Assembly (NCBI GenBank): GCA_013115135.1
Contig: JABANP010000303.1
Location: 1-61,986, forward strand
Direction: 5' to 3'
Source of the DNA: Perkinsus olseni
Taxonomy: Eukaryota > Perkinsozoa > Perkinsida > Perkinsidae
DNA: 61,986 bases
Shown in pieces: positions 23,300 to 33,981 of the stretch; the stretch's first letter is position 1, and every line of letters begins with the position of its first letter. Both the position numbers and the translations under genes were made by a program. The notes beneath the pieces were generated by a model. The model searched no databases. It had not been told where the DNA came from and saw only the letters and a program-made list of their open reading frames with translations.

Positions 23300-24200
23300 A
23301 GAGTGGAATCATAGACAGTGGAGCTCTACTAGCACGAGGCCGGTTCCCACCTTGGTCTAAGAACAAGGTGACAGCATCGCATATTGGGCGCCGCGCGCCG
23401 AACTTGTCTACTCTGTAAACCACACGAACGTTGAGACTCGGTGGAAACAAGCAAGAATAGTGTGAAAGCGCCAAGAAAAACATGAGGCGCTGGTCAAATG
23501 CACAGACTATCACAGAAAAGTCACCGCTGTTGTGAATGCCGCCGGGATTTTGTCACTTCTGGGTCAAGGTGACCTTGAAAAGGTGAAAAGAAAAATTGTG
23601 ATTCACAATGAGAACCAGTTCAGTCAACTGATTCAATCAGTTGACTCAGTCAGATTAGATTGACCAATCAGTCTGATTGGTGGAGAAGCATCCTACTCCG
23701 GTATTGATGGACCTCCATAGTCAACTGAGTTGACTCAGTTGTGTCAGGCGGCTGATATTGCGACGAGACGGGTTCCTGGCATGCCGTCTGCGCGGCATTT
23801 CGAATACCGGCCTCATTCCTGAGACGCCGATTCTAACTGAGGCTTGCAGACACGGTGAACAAGTTTGTGTAATGTCGAAGGACTAGTTTTTAGCGAATCA
23901 GACTTGACTAGGGAGAGCAAGACAACATGGCCCGCGTGAACTTACGGAAGACCTCGGGCTTAAGCCAACGAGTTGAGTTTTATGTATTAGTCACCGGCGG
24001 TCTCAGTCTTTTATGCCTCAACGCAACTCCACAGCCATCGGTCCACAACAAGGCATCATTCACTCATCATCACGGATATGGTTTGGATTGTTTAGAACTG
24101 ATAAATCAGAGGAAGTTGGCTCATCATGTGAACACAGATAATATTATTTGAGTGTCCTCTGCCGTGCCTTCGTGACTGGCTGCTTCTGCGTAGGCAAACA
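23300..24200. other. No gene recognised; palindrome-rich
   Basis: Interlocking 'tcaactgattcaatcagttga' and 'accaatcagtctgattggt' inverted repeats lie at 23620-23690. No coding frame is supported. Confidence 0.5.
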
Positions 24201-24206
24201 CTGACC

Positions 24207-24876
24207 CTACTGAAGTGGGACCCAGGAGCCTTTCTTGACGTGCTCAGTAGTTTGACGATGCACGTCGCATACATTCTCGAATGAGTGATAGTCATTCAAC
24301 AGAACTTCTCTCAAAGCCGAGCATAGATTGTTTAGTTTCTTGACGGCCGAGGCGCCCTTTTTGCCCATCTCCTTCAATTTTTCACCGTCGATAGATTTGT
24401 CCCGTGGATGGCTATCGCTGTATCTGTTCAGGTGCTTCGATCCCGCAAGAACACCAGCATGAAATTCTTTCAACTTCTTCTTCAAACTTGTAACGTCAAG
24501 GCTTCTGACAGGGTCCTTGGTGAACGTCCTCACAAAAACATCTTCTCCTGTTCGGGGCAGATTATCTCTGTCGTTCTAGCTGGGGAGTCTTTTCCCACAG
24601 CAACGGTCAATTGGCGAGTGCGATCCGCGAGCCCGTCTCCGTAGATGCAGTAGGCTCTATTATCGGTGAGACCAGTGCGAGCCTTATAGAGTGGAGGAAA
24701 GGCCTAAGAATAATTGCAATCTTCGAAGCGCCTCTAATCGTCACGTGAGTATCTCCGCATGTGCTTACGTCTGTAGCATCGTGCTTCCAATGACCGGCCG
24801 TCGCTCTCATCATCATCTTTCCCTGTACGGTGACCACCACCACTGCCACCGTGCACGTTCTCAGGATGCTGGTCAT
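24207..24876 (-). CDS. Probable secreted protein, two exons (tentative)
   Basis: The minus-strand ATG at 24876 opens 'MTSILRTCTVAVVVVTVQGK', a clear signal peptide similar in layout to the family leader. That frame stops near 24607. A second, different-frame open stretch ending at 24207 encodes a lysine-rich, probably helical tail ('LKKKLKEFHAGVLAG', 'KKGASAVKKLNNLC'). An acceptor 'cag/ctag' just upstream of the second part suggests a short intron near 24570-24670, but the exact junction is not established. It could instead be two unrelated frames or a frameshifted gene. Confidence 0.42.
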
Positions 24877-25379
24877 ACGCTTGAATTGACCGGATCGGTC
24901 GCACTAGCGCTTGGAGAAGTTGATTCGATACACGAGAAAGGCCCTCCCCGTAACCCTCACACTAGCGACTAATTTGCTTCGATCTGAGTCAAGGCTGTGG
25001 AGAGACTGTCTGATTGAGAACACAACACCCGAGTTGCCATTTGGAATCCAAACTTTCAACTGTTGTTTCTTATCATCCGCTACTTAGCTTAGCTTCAGCG
25101 TAGCTTCTTGTCGGAGCAAGATAGGATCAGCGGTATAAACATTACAAGGCCATCGAGTCTGAGTAAACGATTGTGTGATTCTCGCGACCTATTCTGGTTC
25201 TGATTGTCGAGTGCGAGCATTGGCCCAGCCTCATCCCACGAATCAGGATCCAAATGCCTACCCTGATAGGACGTACTTACGCCTTATGTATCACAACGAA
25301 GAAGGCAGGCTACACGCCTACGCCCCGCCCACTGCGTATTCTCGTACTCTGGGCACCGTCTTCCGATGGAAATATACGA

Positions 25380-25450
25380 AGCGCTCGAAGTTCACGCATA
25401 CTCATCTGTCTCGTAGCGGCGAGCGGCAGAAGCGCCCTCGACGACACACT
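25380..25450 (+). promoter_or_regulatory. Second orphan upstream block
   Basis: 'tcacgcatactcatctgtct' matches the family upstream block, but no family gene follows. The 209-codon frame over 25175-25804 reads through this block and through inverted repeats at 25735-25790, so I do not call it a gene. Confidence 0.4.
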
Positions 25451-26133
25451 CCACTCGATCGGTTTGTGAGGCCAGTCGTCATCGATCTTTGCTGTGAATT
25501 GTCAGGCGAAGAGTTAGTGGAGTCTCATTTGCCCGCTTTAAAATGTCTCGACACCCCGAGGTACATCAATTGCCTTCATCACCGGGCAGCGCTGAGGCTA
25601 CCCAATGGGCAGTACCCATCGAGCACACTCACAACCAGGGTGGTCGGTGGCTGGGGAGTTATAATAAATCCCGCCCCAAGAACCCCCATTTACTACACGG
25701 GGAGAAATGCCGATTCACCCCTGGGGCCTATTTCAAAATTCTCTTCAAAGAAGAGCTTCTTGAGCTTCAAGAAGCTCTTGAAAGAAGGGGCTCAGGAACC
25801 ATAACGGATTTCAAAATTCTGGGCTTCCTCAATTCACCTTTGAAATTGAGGGATCATGGAAGTTCCATGATCGCTCAATCATGGAATCCATGATGGAACG
25901 CTACTTACACGGCTGATTCAGCCGGGCTGAATGTCATCACAACGTACTAGATAATCCGTAACGGATTATCCGTTGTCAACGGATAGGACGGTGTCCAATG
26001 GACACTTCGATCCACTGACCCATACCGAGCACGCCGTCGCATTAGAGGAGTGAGGAGTCTTGACGAAGTGCCTGAAACAAAGGGCCTGGCCCAGGCCGCC
26101 TGGGCCTCGTACACAATTCCCGAGAGAGTGGTC

Positions 26134-26319
26134 TTACAAATCTTGACACAAAGCGGGGTGTTCCGGGTTAGGAGGAAACTTGCAGTGGGAGCCTTTTTTA
26201 GAGCATCCAGGGATGAGCTTGCAGAGATCGTTACAGGCTTTGCTTCCTTTCCCATGATGGGATGAACGCAGTTGGGCTGCGGCCACCGGGAGCAACAGAA
26301 TCAGCCTCATTACAAACAT
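26134..26319 (-). CDS. Small secreted cysteine-rich protein
   Basis: The minus strand encodes 'MFVMRLILLLPVAAAQ', a signal peptide, then about 45 residues with five cysteines: 'ACNDLCKLIPGCSKKGSHCK' and 'ALCQDL'. The frame stops at 26134. A strong donor 'gtaagacc' overlaps its last codons, so a further exon is possible. The spacing does not fit a family I can name. Secretion is inferred from the leader only. Start is 26319, or 26310 at the next ATG. Confidence 0.55.
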   Translation of the reverse strand: MFVMRLILLLPVAAAQLRSSHHGKGSKACNDLCKLIPGCSKKGSHCKFPPNPEHPALCQDL

Positions 26320-26752
26320 TAGAAGTAAAGGATAAAATACTGGAGAGAGAAGAACTACCAAGAGGAGGACAGAATGTTGCCAAGGGCTGGCAGCTGCCCG
26401 AGTTGAGCATGGCCCCCGGGGCCAGGCCCCGGCCAACCTCATATTCTGGTGCTTTTTGAAACGGGAGAATGACCGTATGCACGCGTGCACGGTTCCTCGG
26501 TAGGAGGCTCCTACTAGGAGCTCCGACACAGCTTAGCCAGTGGGAGACCGGCGCTGTCTCCTTCCGAGACCTGCCGGTATGGCGTAAAGCCGGGACTTCC
26601 CTTGCTCCAATTTGGACCCTGGGTCCCCTGGGGACACCCGTCGAGATCAGATTTGCGAATGCAGGAGATTGAGTAAGCACTAAAAATTCTATGGTGGTTA
26701 CGACTTCTCAGTCGATCAGTAAGTACTTACATTCGTGAAGGGGCGTGCGCGC

Positions 26753-27044
26753 CTAGATGCGCGAATAACGGTGAATCTGTGCCATTGCGCTATATGCGTA
26801 ACAGCCTTCCGAGCGCGCGCACATATACCACCACGGTCCTCCTTCTTTAGCCAACTTCAACCATACAAAGATCTCTTTGAACTCTGCCTCTATCCACTCT
26901 GCCGGTGTAGACTGCTCCGGTTTTCTCACTGCATGGCCAAACCATCGCAGACGCTTGGGACTCATCACTCCTTTCACCGTTCAGTGAACGGCGTTCACCC
27001 ATCAACCCACAGCATAATATCAGCTTCTGGCACCTTCCAATCAA
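26753..27044 (-). mobile_element. LINE reverse-transcriptase C-terminal remnant
   Basis: 'LRWFGHAVRKPEQSTPAEWI' matches the 'RLRWFGHxxR' motif found at the end of many non-LTR retrotransposon ORF2 proteins. It is split between frames and has no RT core. Confidence 0.6.
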
Positions 27045-27099
27045 ATTTCTCCCATCAACGTTCGCAGAATCAGCCTCATTATCCTCTCATCTCAGCGCG

Positions 27100-28560
27100 T
27101 GACGATTTCTCACTGAGAAACCAATGCATTACAACACTTCTGTAATCTTTAAGTAGCATTCTTAGCACTTATCCACGACTCAGAATTATAGAGCAAGACA
27201 CTCAGTGCACAACTCCTACAAACCCTTCTCTTTGTAGCAGAGTACTACGAGAATATGAGAACTCAAGTTCAGCCCTGTGAACAATACATTTTAGTGCCAC
27301 AACACAGTGCCATCATCATATATTTCTCTAGGAGAGAATCCGATTCTCTCGCCCTCCGATGGTCTTAGCCGTCCGTCATACGTCCCATCATCCCATTTCA
27401 TAGCTAGTAGCGGGTATCAATTCATACTAGCTTTCACCTACTCTCTCCTCCCTCAATTCCTTGTGGATGATCACCAGGATCTAGCCATCCTACGATTTGG
27501 GCTTGGATAAGCGTGGTTCACGACCTCATGAAGGAAACGAGGGCTGAGTTACTTATGATTCGAGAGGAGGAAATTTGGCGTCGTGACTCGCGAGTCGTGA
27601 GGCTCGATACCTCGAGAATGACGCGATATTGCGCAGGGTTTGCCGCTTCAAGGTAGATTCGGAGAGCCTTGGGAGCGGGTTCAATAAAGTGAGGGCTTCC
27701 ATTAGGAGAACAGTCGAAGATATGCCTCGCGACGTCGACGAGTCGGAGTCTCTAGAGTTTCCTAATATTGAGCCTGCCGCTGACGCGAAGTGCAAGGCTG
27801 ACTTCGAGACCGACGGCGCGGGAATGAACCAGCGGAAGCGCGTTGCAGCTGTAACTTCCCGCGACGCGGTTGATTCTCCGCTGGATTCGGAGCCTTCGAA
27901 CGAAGACGCCGGAATTTTCGACTTTTGGACATATGTGACGCCGCGGCGTCACATATGTCTAAAAGTAGCGCGCCGGTAGCTGCGCCGCCGGCCACAGCGC
28001 TTCCGCCTCTGCCACTTGCCCCTGCCAAAATTCGATCGCGCGACCATCGTCATGCAAGCCGGGAGCTCTACCAATTCCGCTATTACCATCACCCTTTATG
28101 AGCTCAGCAACTCGCCGCTATATGTACTGGTGAATGACCGGCATGGACGATTCAGCGCTCCCCCTCATCAGGTAGACTCTGTGCCGATCCCAGACTGGGA
28201 TTCCCAGTGCCTGAAGATTCCAAACATGAGTGGAAGTTCCATTATGGAACCATTGGCTCCGAGCCAAGTTGAGTAGGTTGGGGATCGGATGGACGGTATT
28301 TTGACGGGACTTAATGTGTGTCTTATGGGTGGGTACGTTAGGAGTTCATGCTCGTAATCGCGATGCCGTGGGTTCTCTTGGCAAGAGAACCAAGCAATGC
28401 TCCGATGAACATTTGCGTCTCGTCAGTTTCATTATGAAACTTTCTTATGTACGAACCTGTTATCACCCGAACTCGACATGAGTGATACTGATAAGAGCCT
28501 GATTTTTTACGAATACAGCAGGAACAAATACTTCTAGCGCTAGCGGACAAGTGGACTGTG
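27100..28560. other. No gene recognised; one perfect palindrome
   Basis: A 117-codon frame (27629-27979, plus) is acidic and unidentified, and ends inside a perfect 32-bp palindrome at 27928-27959 (arms 'gacatatgtgacgccg'). The frame at 28016-28276 is equally unidentified. Neither is called as a gene. Confidence 0.45.
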
Positions 28561-28569
28561 TGCCTACAC

Positions 28570-28830
28570 AATCACAGAACCACTACTGGACGAATAAATT
28601 GATTTCGGAAAGATCGTGGCCGAATAGATCACAATGAGCATATCTTTGGATCAACCGCCCATGGACGAAACGATCATGTACGAAACAGGTTATGAATGAA
28701 AAAATGTTGACCGAAACAGGCACTTTTTTGAATCAAAAATTTTAATGTACAAAAAGATTGTGGACGAACAGAAATTTGTACGAAGCATCTTGGATCGAAG
28801 CTGCAATGGACCAATCGATCATGGACGACT
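28570..28830 (-). repeat. 15-bp minisatellite, third array, opposite strand
   Basis: Repeats of 'gatcatggacgaaac' type are the reverse complement of the 'ttcgtccatgatc' and 'ttcgtccagtat' variants in the 3100-3275 part of the first array. Confidence 0.65.
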
Positions 28831-28854
28831 CGCGGTACACCCTTCATGTCACCC

Positions 28855-29380
28855 AGTACTACTGGACCAGTACTACTGGGTGATACTAGTATTACTGGGC
28901 CAGTAAGAGGCATCGGTCTGGTGGTAGGTCTGGAAAGTCGACATTGCAAGATTTTGTCCCGGTCGACAATAATGTTGTCACAATGTGCACAATGAATAAT
29001 ACATTGCAAACGGTGATAGGAGCTGACGATGCGGAACCGTAAACCACCACCCTCTAGATCATATAGGTTTGGAAAGTCGAAAAGTAAGATGATGATAAGG
29101 TGCGTTGGCAATGTAGACCTCGGCGCACTAACGTAACCAGCCCCCCACTAAGGCGGCCTCGCTGAGAAACGCGTTCGCCCGGAAGGTGTTCTACCGTGTA
29201 GCCCGGGAAACGCAGGGTGGCATTGCGGGCGTGATGGATCTCTTGTAGACTACAAGTTGTAGTCTGCAAGTGTCTACTAACTTAGTAGACACTTGTAGAC
29301 TAGAAGTAGTACTAAGACTAGTCTGCAAAACCTGATGTGGTTTGTCTACAAGTTGTAGACAAACCAAATCAGGTTTTGCT
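28855..29380. repeat. Cluster of inverted repeats
   Basis: Palindromic runs include 'cccagtactactgg' (28856 on), 'agtgtctac'/'gtagacact' pairs (29268-29295) and a long pair 'aaaacctgatttggtttgtc'-like around 29326-29375. No gene is seen. Confidence 0.65.
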
Positions 29381-30190
29381 AGGTCAAGATAGCGGAGAAG
29401 CTCGCTTCCTAGACGAAAGCCCTAAGATGCTGTAGAAGAGGAGGCTCAACTTGGACGAGTCACTCGTCACGAGTGTGAGGTTGTTCTTCGTGAGGTCATA
29501 GTACTTAAAACAGCGGAGGGAGACCTAAGGTGGAACCGCGGGGTGATGGACTGCAAAGAGAAGAGAAAGGGAGTGAAGAAAAGAAAGGGGAACTCAGCGA
29601 GTTCAACTCGCAGCTAAGCCAGCCCCAAATTGGGGGCCCCAGTGACACTCAGTGAGTGCCACTCACTGAGTGGATGTATGAGTGCTGGCACTTTGATCCC
29701 AGTTTCGATCTGACTATAATAGTCAGTGACCTCCACACCACGATCAGACACTGGGACCTGTGGGGGCTCGGCCCGATCCGCTCGGGTCCTATGGACGTTG
29801 CCCTCGGCCTCTAGCTGGTCAAAATCTTGAAGCTCTTGCGCTTCCTCGAATTTCCTCAACGCGATTATCTAACTGTGACAGCGGTTTTACAAGATTCCTC
29901 ATCCTCAGAGTTGAGGAGAGTCCAAAAACCTTCGATCGGACTCCTCGTGTCCGCTACGAATGCTGCTGCTTTACTGCTTCAGATGAACTCCAGTTTTCAC
30001 TTGTCAAATCCTGTTGATTTCTCCGCGTGTTCCGTGCTGTTTCCGAAAAGTATTTCTTCAAAACGCTGGCCTGCCATGATATCGCCATCCGCCGGCCAAG
30101 CATTAAGGAAGCGATTTTCCAAAAAAGTATCTTTTCAGAATATTTTTTTCGGACCTCTCCTCAGTTCTGTCTTCTGTACTTCCTCATCAT
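29381..30190. other. No gene recognised upstream of the ATP-grasp gene
   Basis: Frames here are short, and those from 29827 onward run into the first exon of the next gene. This may include its 5' leader. Confidence 0.4.
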
Positions 30191-30191
30191 T

Positions 30192-33100
30192 ATGGTGATT
30201 CCCAGTAGACTCCCTCCGATGGTATCAAGATCTGCTTTCAACCAGTTTTTAATGCCTCGCCGATCGAAGTTCATATCGCTGTTGGGCGAGATCGCGTCGG
30301 AAGAGAATCTAGCGATGTCGCGATTGTCTATGGACTGGATACTTCAATTCAAAACTAGTATTTTCCGAAAATTTCCGATTTTCCCCGGAAAATTTCTTTT
30401 TTTTTTCAGAAAGTCCACCGTTTCGCCAGACCTCTGTCTTCGGCTACACTTTCGATGTAAACACCGCGGCTGCCGTTGAAATATGTAAAGAGAAAAGCGC
30501 CACGAGTATTGTCCTGGCAGATCACGGGGTGAGAAGATGCCATGGCGACGACTTGTTTTTTGGAGGTCTTTTGCAAAATCAATTCTCACCTGCGGTGATG
30601 CGCAAGCGTGAGTGGCGCGAGAACAGTATGAAAATGATGGTAAATAAGGTTGCTACGAGAACGACTTCTGATGTCACCTGCGATCAGCGTGTTATACCAC
30701 CCAGTTTCGAAATATGTAATTTTTCCCTGCTTGGCGGCCACTAGCTATCTGGGACGCGCAACGAGCGTCTCCAGTCTCATCGTTGTGGCTCGATTTGAAT
30801 TCGAACTCCTGTGAGAAAATGATGAGCTAAGCTGCGTGTTGTAGATATCGCAACCTTGAGGGACACCGATTCATTATTGCAACGAATTTGTTGTTCGATT
30901 GGCTACATCACTCGGGCTGCGTTGCTGGTGTGCCGCTTCGACCGCCTTATATCCTCTGTCTCAGCGGATAATTTCGTGGCGCGCGGTCGATGGCAGGTAC
31001 CTAACGTACCACACACTGTTTTCTTGAATCCCTGTTGCTCCGTTGCTAAGGACTATATACCCAAGACTCAAAGTGCGGTGGAGCAGGTAGAGTGATGGTA
31101 TCTTTTTCTCAAGCTTGCATGATACGGAGGAGGTCAGGTGCTGGAATACTGGAAGAAGGAGGGGTCGAAGTCTTTGGTGTTGAAACCTTTGAAGGGTACT
31201 AACTACACGGGGGCATGCTCATTTGTATCTTACTAGAGTCGACCTAAGATTCGCGCCATATGCCATGGTAAATGGCAGAAGAAATGATTTGGTCGTGAAT
31301 GATGAGAGTTCGTTGCCCACCCGTATGGCCTCAGGCTTTCAATCATCATGGGTTTTTTAATGTATAAAAAAATTTTTTGTTATTGAATTTTGAGGAGGTC
31401 CTAGTATTGTAGTGCTTGAAGGTCTACTAGCTGTCACTAGCGTTGATGACAGAAATAAAGATATGCTCGATATCTATACCGCATGCAAGCAGCATAAGAA
31501 GCGGTGAGAAATTCTTGTTTTTCTTCTTGTGAAATTTGAGGCCCTGATTCTCAATTTTGAAGGTGCAGTGATCGGTTGAATTTACCAATTTTCTCACCTT
31601 ATCGAGAAAAAACTGAAAATTACTCGACAAATTTTTTTTCATGGAAAATAGTCAGGTACTGGTGGAAATGATGTGATGGTTGCTCACAATGTGAGAGAGG
31701 TGGAAGCGGGCGTGATGACCATCTTCAGTCGGGAGTAAAAAACTTTGAGGAATCTTCAGGTTGAGTTATTGACCTTAGATACGGCCTGGCAGTGTCACCT
31801 TTCCTTGATATTATCAACGAGTATCGGGTGGTATGTACCCATCGGAAACCCCAGCTGATGTATTCTAAGAAGAGGATGTCCCTGGTGGGCGATGGTGCTA
31901 GTACCATAACGGAGCTATGCGCTGGGAAGCTGACGAAGCAAAGCGCTAAGGTGAGGATGGCGGGGAGAAAATATCGTTTTTATGGCGAGTTAGTTGTGCT
32001 GGTGATGATAGTATCTGTTGTTTTTATGGACGATTTCTCTCGTATAATTCATAGACCTCATCGTGTCACCACTGGTCTCGTCTCTTTATCGCGCTTCGCT
32101 CCGCTCAATTAAGGTCCTGTGAATTACTAGATGGAAAAAGTTATTCATTTTACCTGTGCTGTTGAGAGATGTGGAGTCGTTTTTGGATCGTTCGGAATCC
32201 TTGCCTACCGGCGACCGCATCTTGACCAATTGCGCTGAGCAAGCCCGCGGTCACCGCGGCGCGGTAGGAATTGCGACACACGTATTGACTGGTCGATGAC
32301 GTTGATTGACAAACACGTCTACGTCGCTTCTGATCGAGGATCGCTGGTCGTGAGGTAATAGCGAGCGAAGGAAAAGGCTGCTTTGTGGCACGCAATTTTT
32401 TTCGACAAATGCTGGCGGGCTTGTCATACCACACGTTCGACAACTCACAGTACGGGATTCGATAGATTCTTTGGTGAGGTAGAGGTTGCGAAAGCATCCT
32501 CGAGCTCGATGAAAAGAGACGCTTTCTTATCGACGACTCCATTGCCGAAACTGGAATTCGGCGAGATTTATTGTGTTTTCAATGTTGTTTCTTCCGATCA
32601 ATAATCGGAGAGCTTTCGGAGAATTTTCGCCGGAAAGTTCAGGAAACTTGGAATTTTTCGGCAAAATCTGTCGGGCGATCTATTGTCACTCCTGTAAATT
32701 TTTTTATGAACACGGGTTTGTGTTCATGGCTATGTCTAGTATCGTTTGTGTAAGTTTCAACTTCAACCCTGACAACCCGACTCGGTCAGACTAGCACCGA
32801 TGCACCTTTTGCTCAGTTTTTTGGACGAAATTTTTTTTCGTCACTCAGGGCATTGCCGATCTGCTAGGGGCGATAGAGAATCCCCGATGGGTGCCAAGGG
32901 AAGGGGAGGTGATACCACTCCAATGGAAACACAACCTAGGGCTGGGGGCTAAGGCTAAGATAGTCGACAAGGATACGGAGTTGTGGGGGAAGGTAGTAAT
33001 TATGAAGGGGAAATATTGGTATTCAGTTTTTTGCCGTTCTTAAAGTTGACGCCTGTGAATTTTCCCCCGTTTTAACGGATTTTTCCTCTTTTTTTTATTT

Positions 33101-33669
33101 TTTGAGTATTTTTACCATTATTGTACTTGCACGACACCGTTGTTTGTACGACGCGTTCCTCTTCGGCGTATCGGGGAATAAAGTTTTCATGTCGCGATTG
33201 AAGAAACATGTTCGACTGTATTCTAGGAAACTTCTTTCGCTGTCGGGGGAATTATATATTTTACTTCCTCACGTCATGCAAGCTGAGCTCTCCTGTCATG
33301 TCGTGTTGTGTCGAATGAGAAACGGCATCAATAAAGGAGAAAATTTTCGCGGGGAAATTAGGAAATTTTCCGGGAAATTTTTGCTTTTGTTTCATCAGAT
33401 TTCGTCCCTTGCCGTTGATGCTGCAAATGCTATTGGAATCGATTTTTGCAGTGTTGATGTTGTGGAGCTCGCCGATGGTGACTTTAAGATTCTCGAGGTA
33501 CCTTAGGGCGGAGCGAAGCGATTTTTATTTGTTATTTTTCCGTTAGGTCAACTGTGGGGTGATGATGGATAACTTTTTGAGCCAAGACGATGGGGAGTAT
33601 CGATCGATTGCGAAGGGAATATATAAAGACGCATTGCAGCTAGCGCTTTCGAGGCAACCCGGGGTATGA
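30192..33669 (+). CDS. ATP-grasp superfamily ligase, about nine exons
   Basis: Exons join into an ATP-grasp protein: 30192-30357; 30410-30528 ('SVFGYTFDVNTAAAVEICKE', 'LADHG'); 30997-31086 ('VPNVPHTVFLNP'); from 31138 ('SLVLKPLKGTNYTG', the ATP-binding lysine region); about 31690-31722; 31793-31950 ('DIINEYRVV', 'SKKRMSLVGDGASTI'); about 32849-32990 ('QWKHNLGLGAKAKIVDK'); about 33401-33500 ('GIDFCSVDVVEL', 'FKILE'); and 33550-33669 ('VNCGVMMDNF', the metal-binding Asn region). It resembles bacterial carboxylate-amine ligases. The substrate cannot be told. The start codon is uncertain; 30192 is the earliest ATG consistent with the homologous N-terminus. The stop is TGA at 33667-33669. Introns include one of 49 nt (33501-33549) carrying 'cggagcgaagcg'. 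Confidence 0.75.
33509..33520 (+). repeat. Intronic CGGAGCGAAGCG motif (first of at least seven)
   Basis: Exact or one-base-different copies occur at 33932-33942, 34587-34598, 35802-35813, 38557-38568, 40448-40459 and 40774-40784 (variant). Those inside gene models are all intronic and most are followed by a T-rich run. Reverse-complement relatives lie near 32088 and 56926 (both in introns) and 8054. Confidence 0.8.
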
Positions 33670-33675
33670 AAGCTC

Positions 33676-33700
33676 GCACAGGTTCGATCCCGGCGGATGA
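33676..33700 (+). repeat. tRNA T-arm-like element 1
   Basis: 'ggttcgatcccgg' just after the stop codon of the ATP-grasp gene. Confidence 0.6.
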
Positions 33701-33800
33701 CAGTTTTACGTCTGCTTTAATCGACTGTTTCTGGATGCTCCAATATGCAGTTCGTTTCAGCTTCCGGTTGTCGAGGGTGCTTGTGTGAGTTGCTGCCAGA

Positions 33801-33837
33801 GGTCCCCGGTTCAATTCTCGGTAGGGATTCCTTTTTA
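33801..33837 (+). repeat. tRNA T-arm-like element 2
   Basis: 'cggttcaattctcggtag' followed by 'ggattccttttt'. It keeps a T-loop and a T run, in the space between two genes. Confidence 0.55.
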
Positions 33838-33870
33838 TCCTCGTCATGAGGAGAGGTCGTCCCGAATAGA

Positions 33871-33890
33871 CCCGGGTTCAATTCCTGCTC
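33871..33890 (+). repeat. tRNA T-arm-like element 3
   Basis: 'cccgggttcaattcctg', a T-loop with a partial stem. Confidence 0.5.
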
Positions 33891-33981
33891 ATTGCGATTC
33901 GTCGCTAGAGGTGGGAAGTGTCATTTGTAGCGGAGCGAAGCACTTTTATTTTCCCTTGTATTGGTTGTTATCATTTTTGAA

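Noticed and set aside
25175..25804. A 209-codon open frame
   Set aside because: It runs through an orphan upstream block and inverted repeats, shows no domain and has no signal peptide. It is more likely chance.
33568..33590. A possible second spliced leader on the minus strand ('ttgagccaagacgatgg')
   Set aside because: It lies in a conserved ATP-grasp exon and matches the leader only in part.
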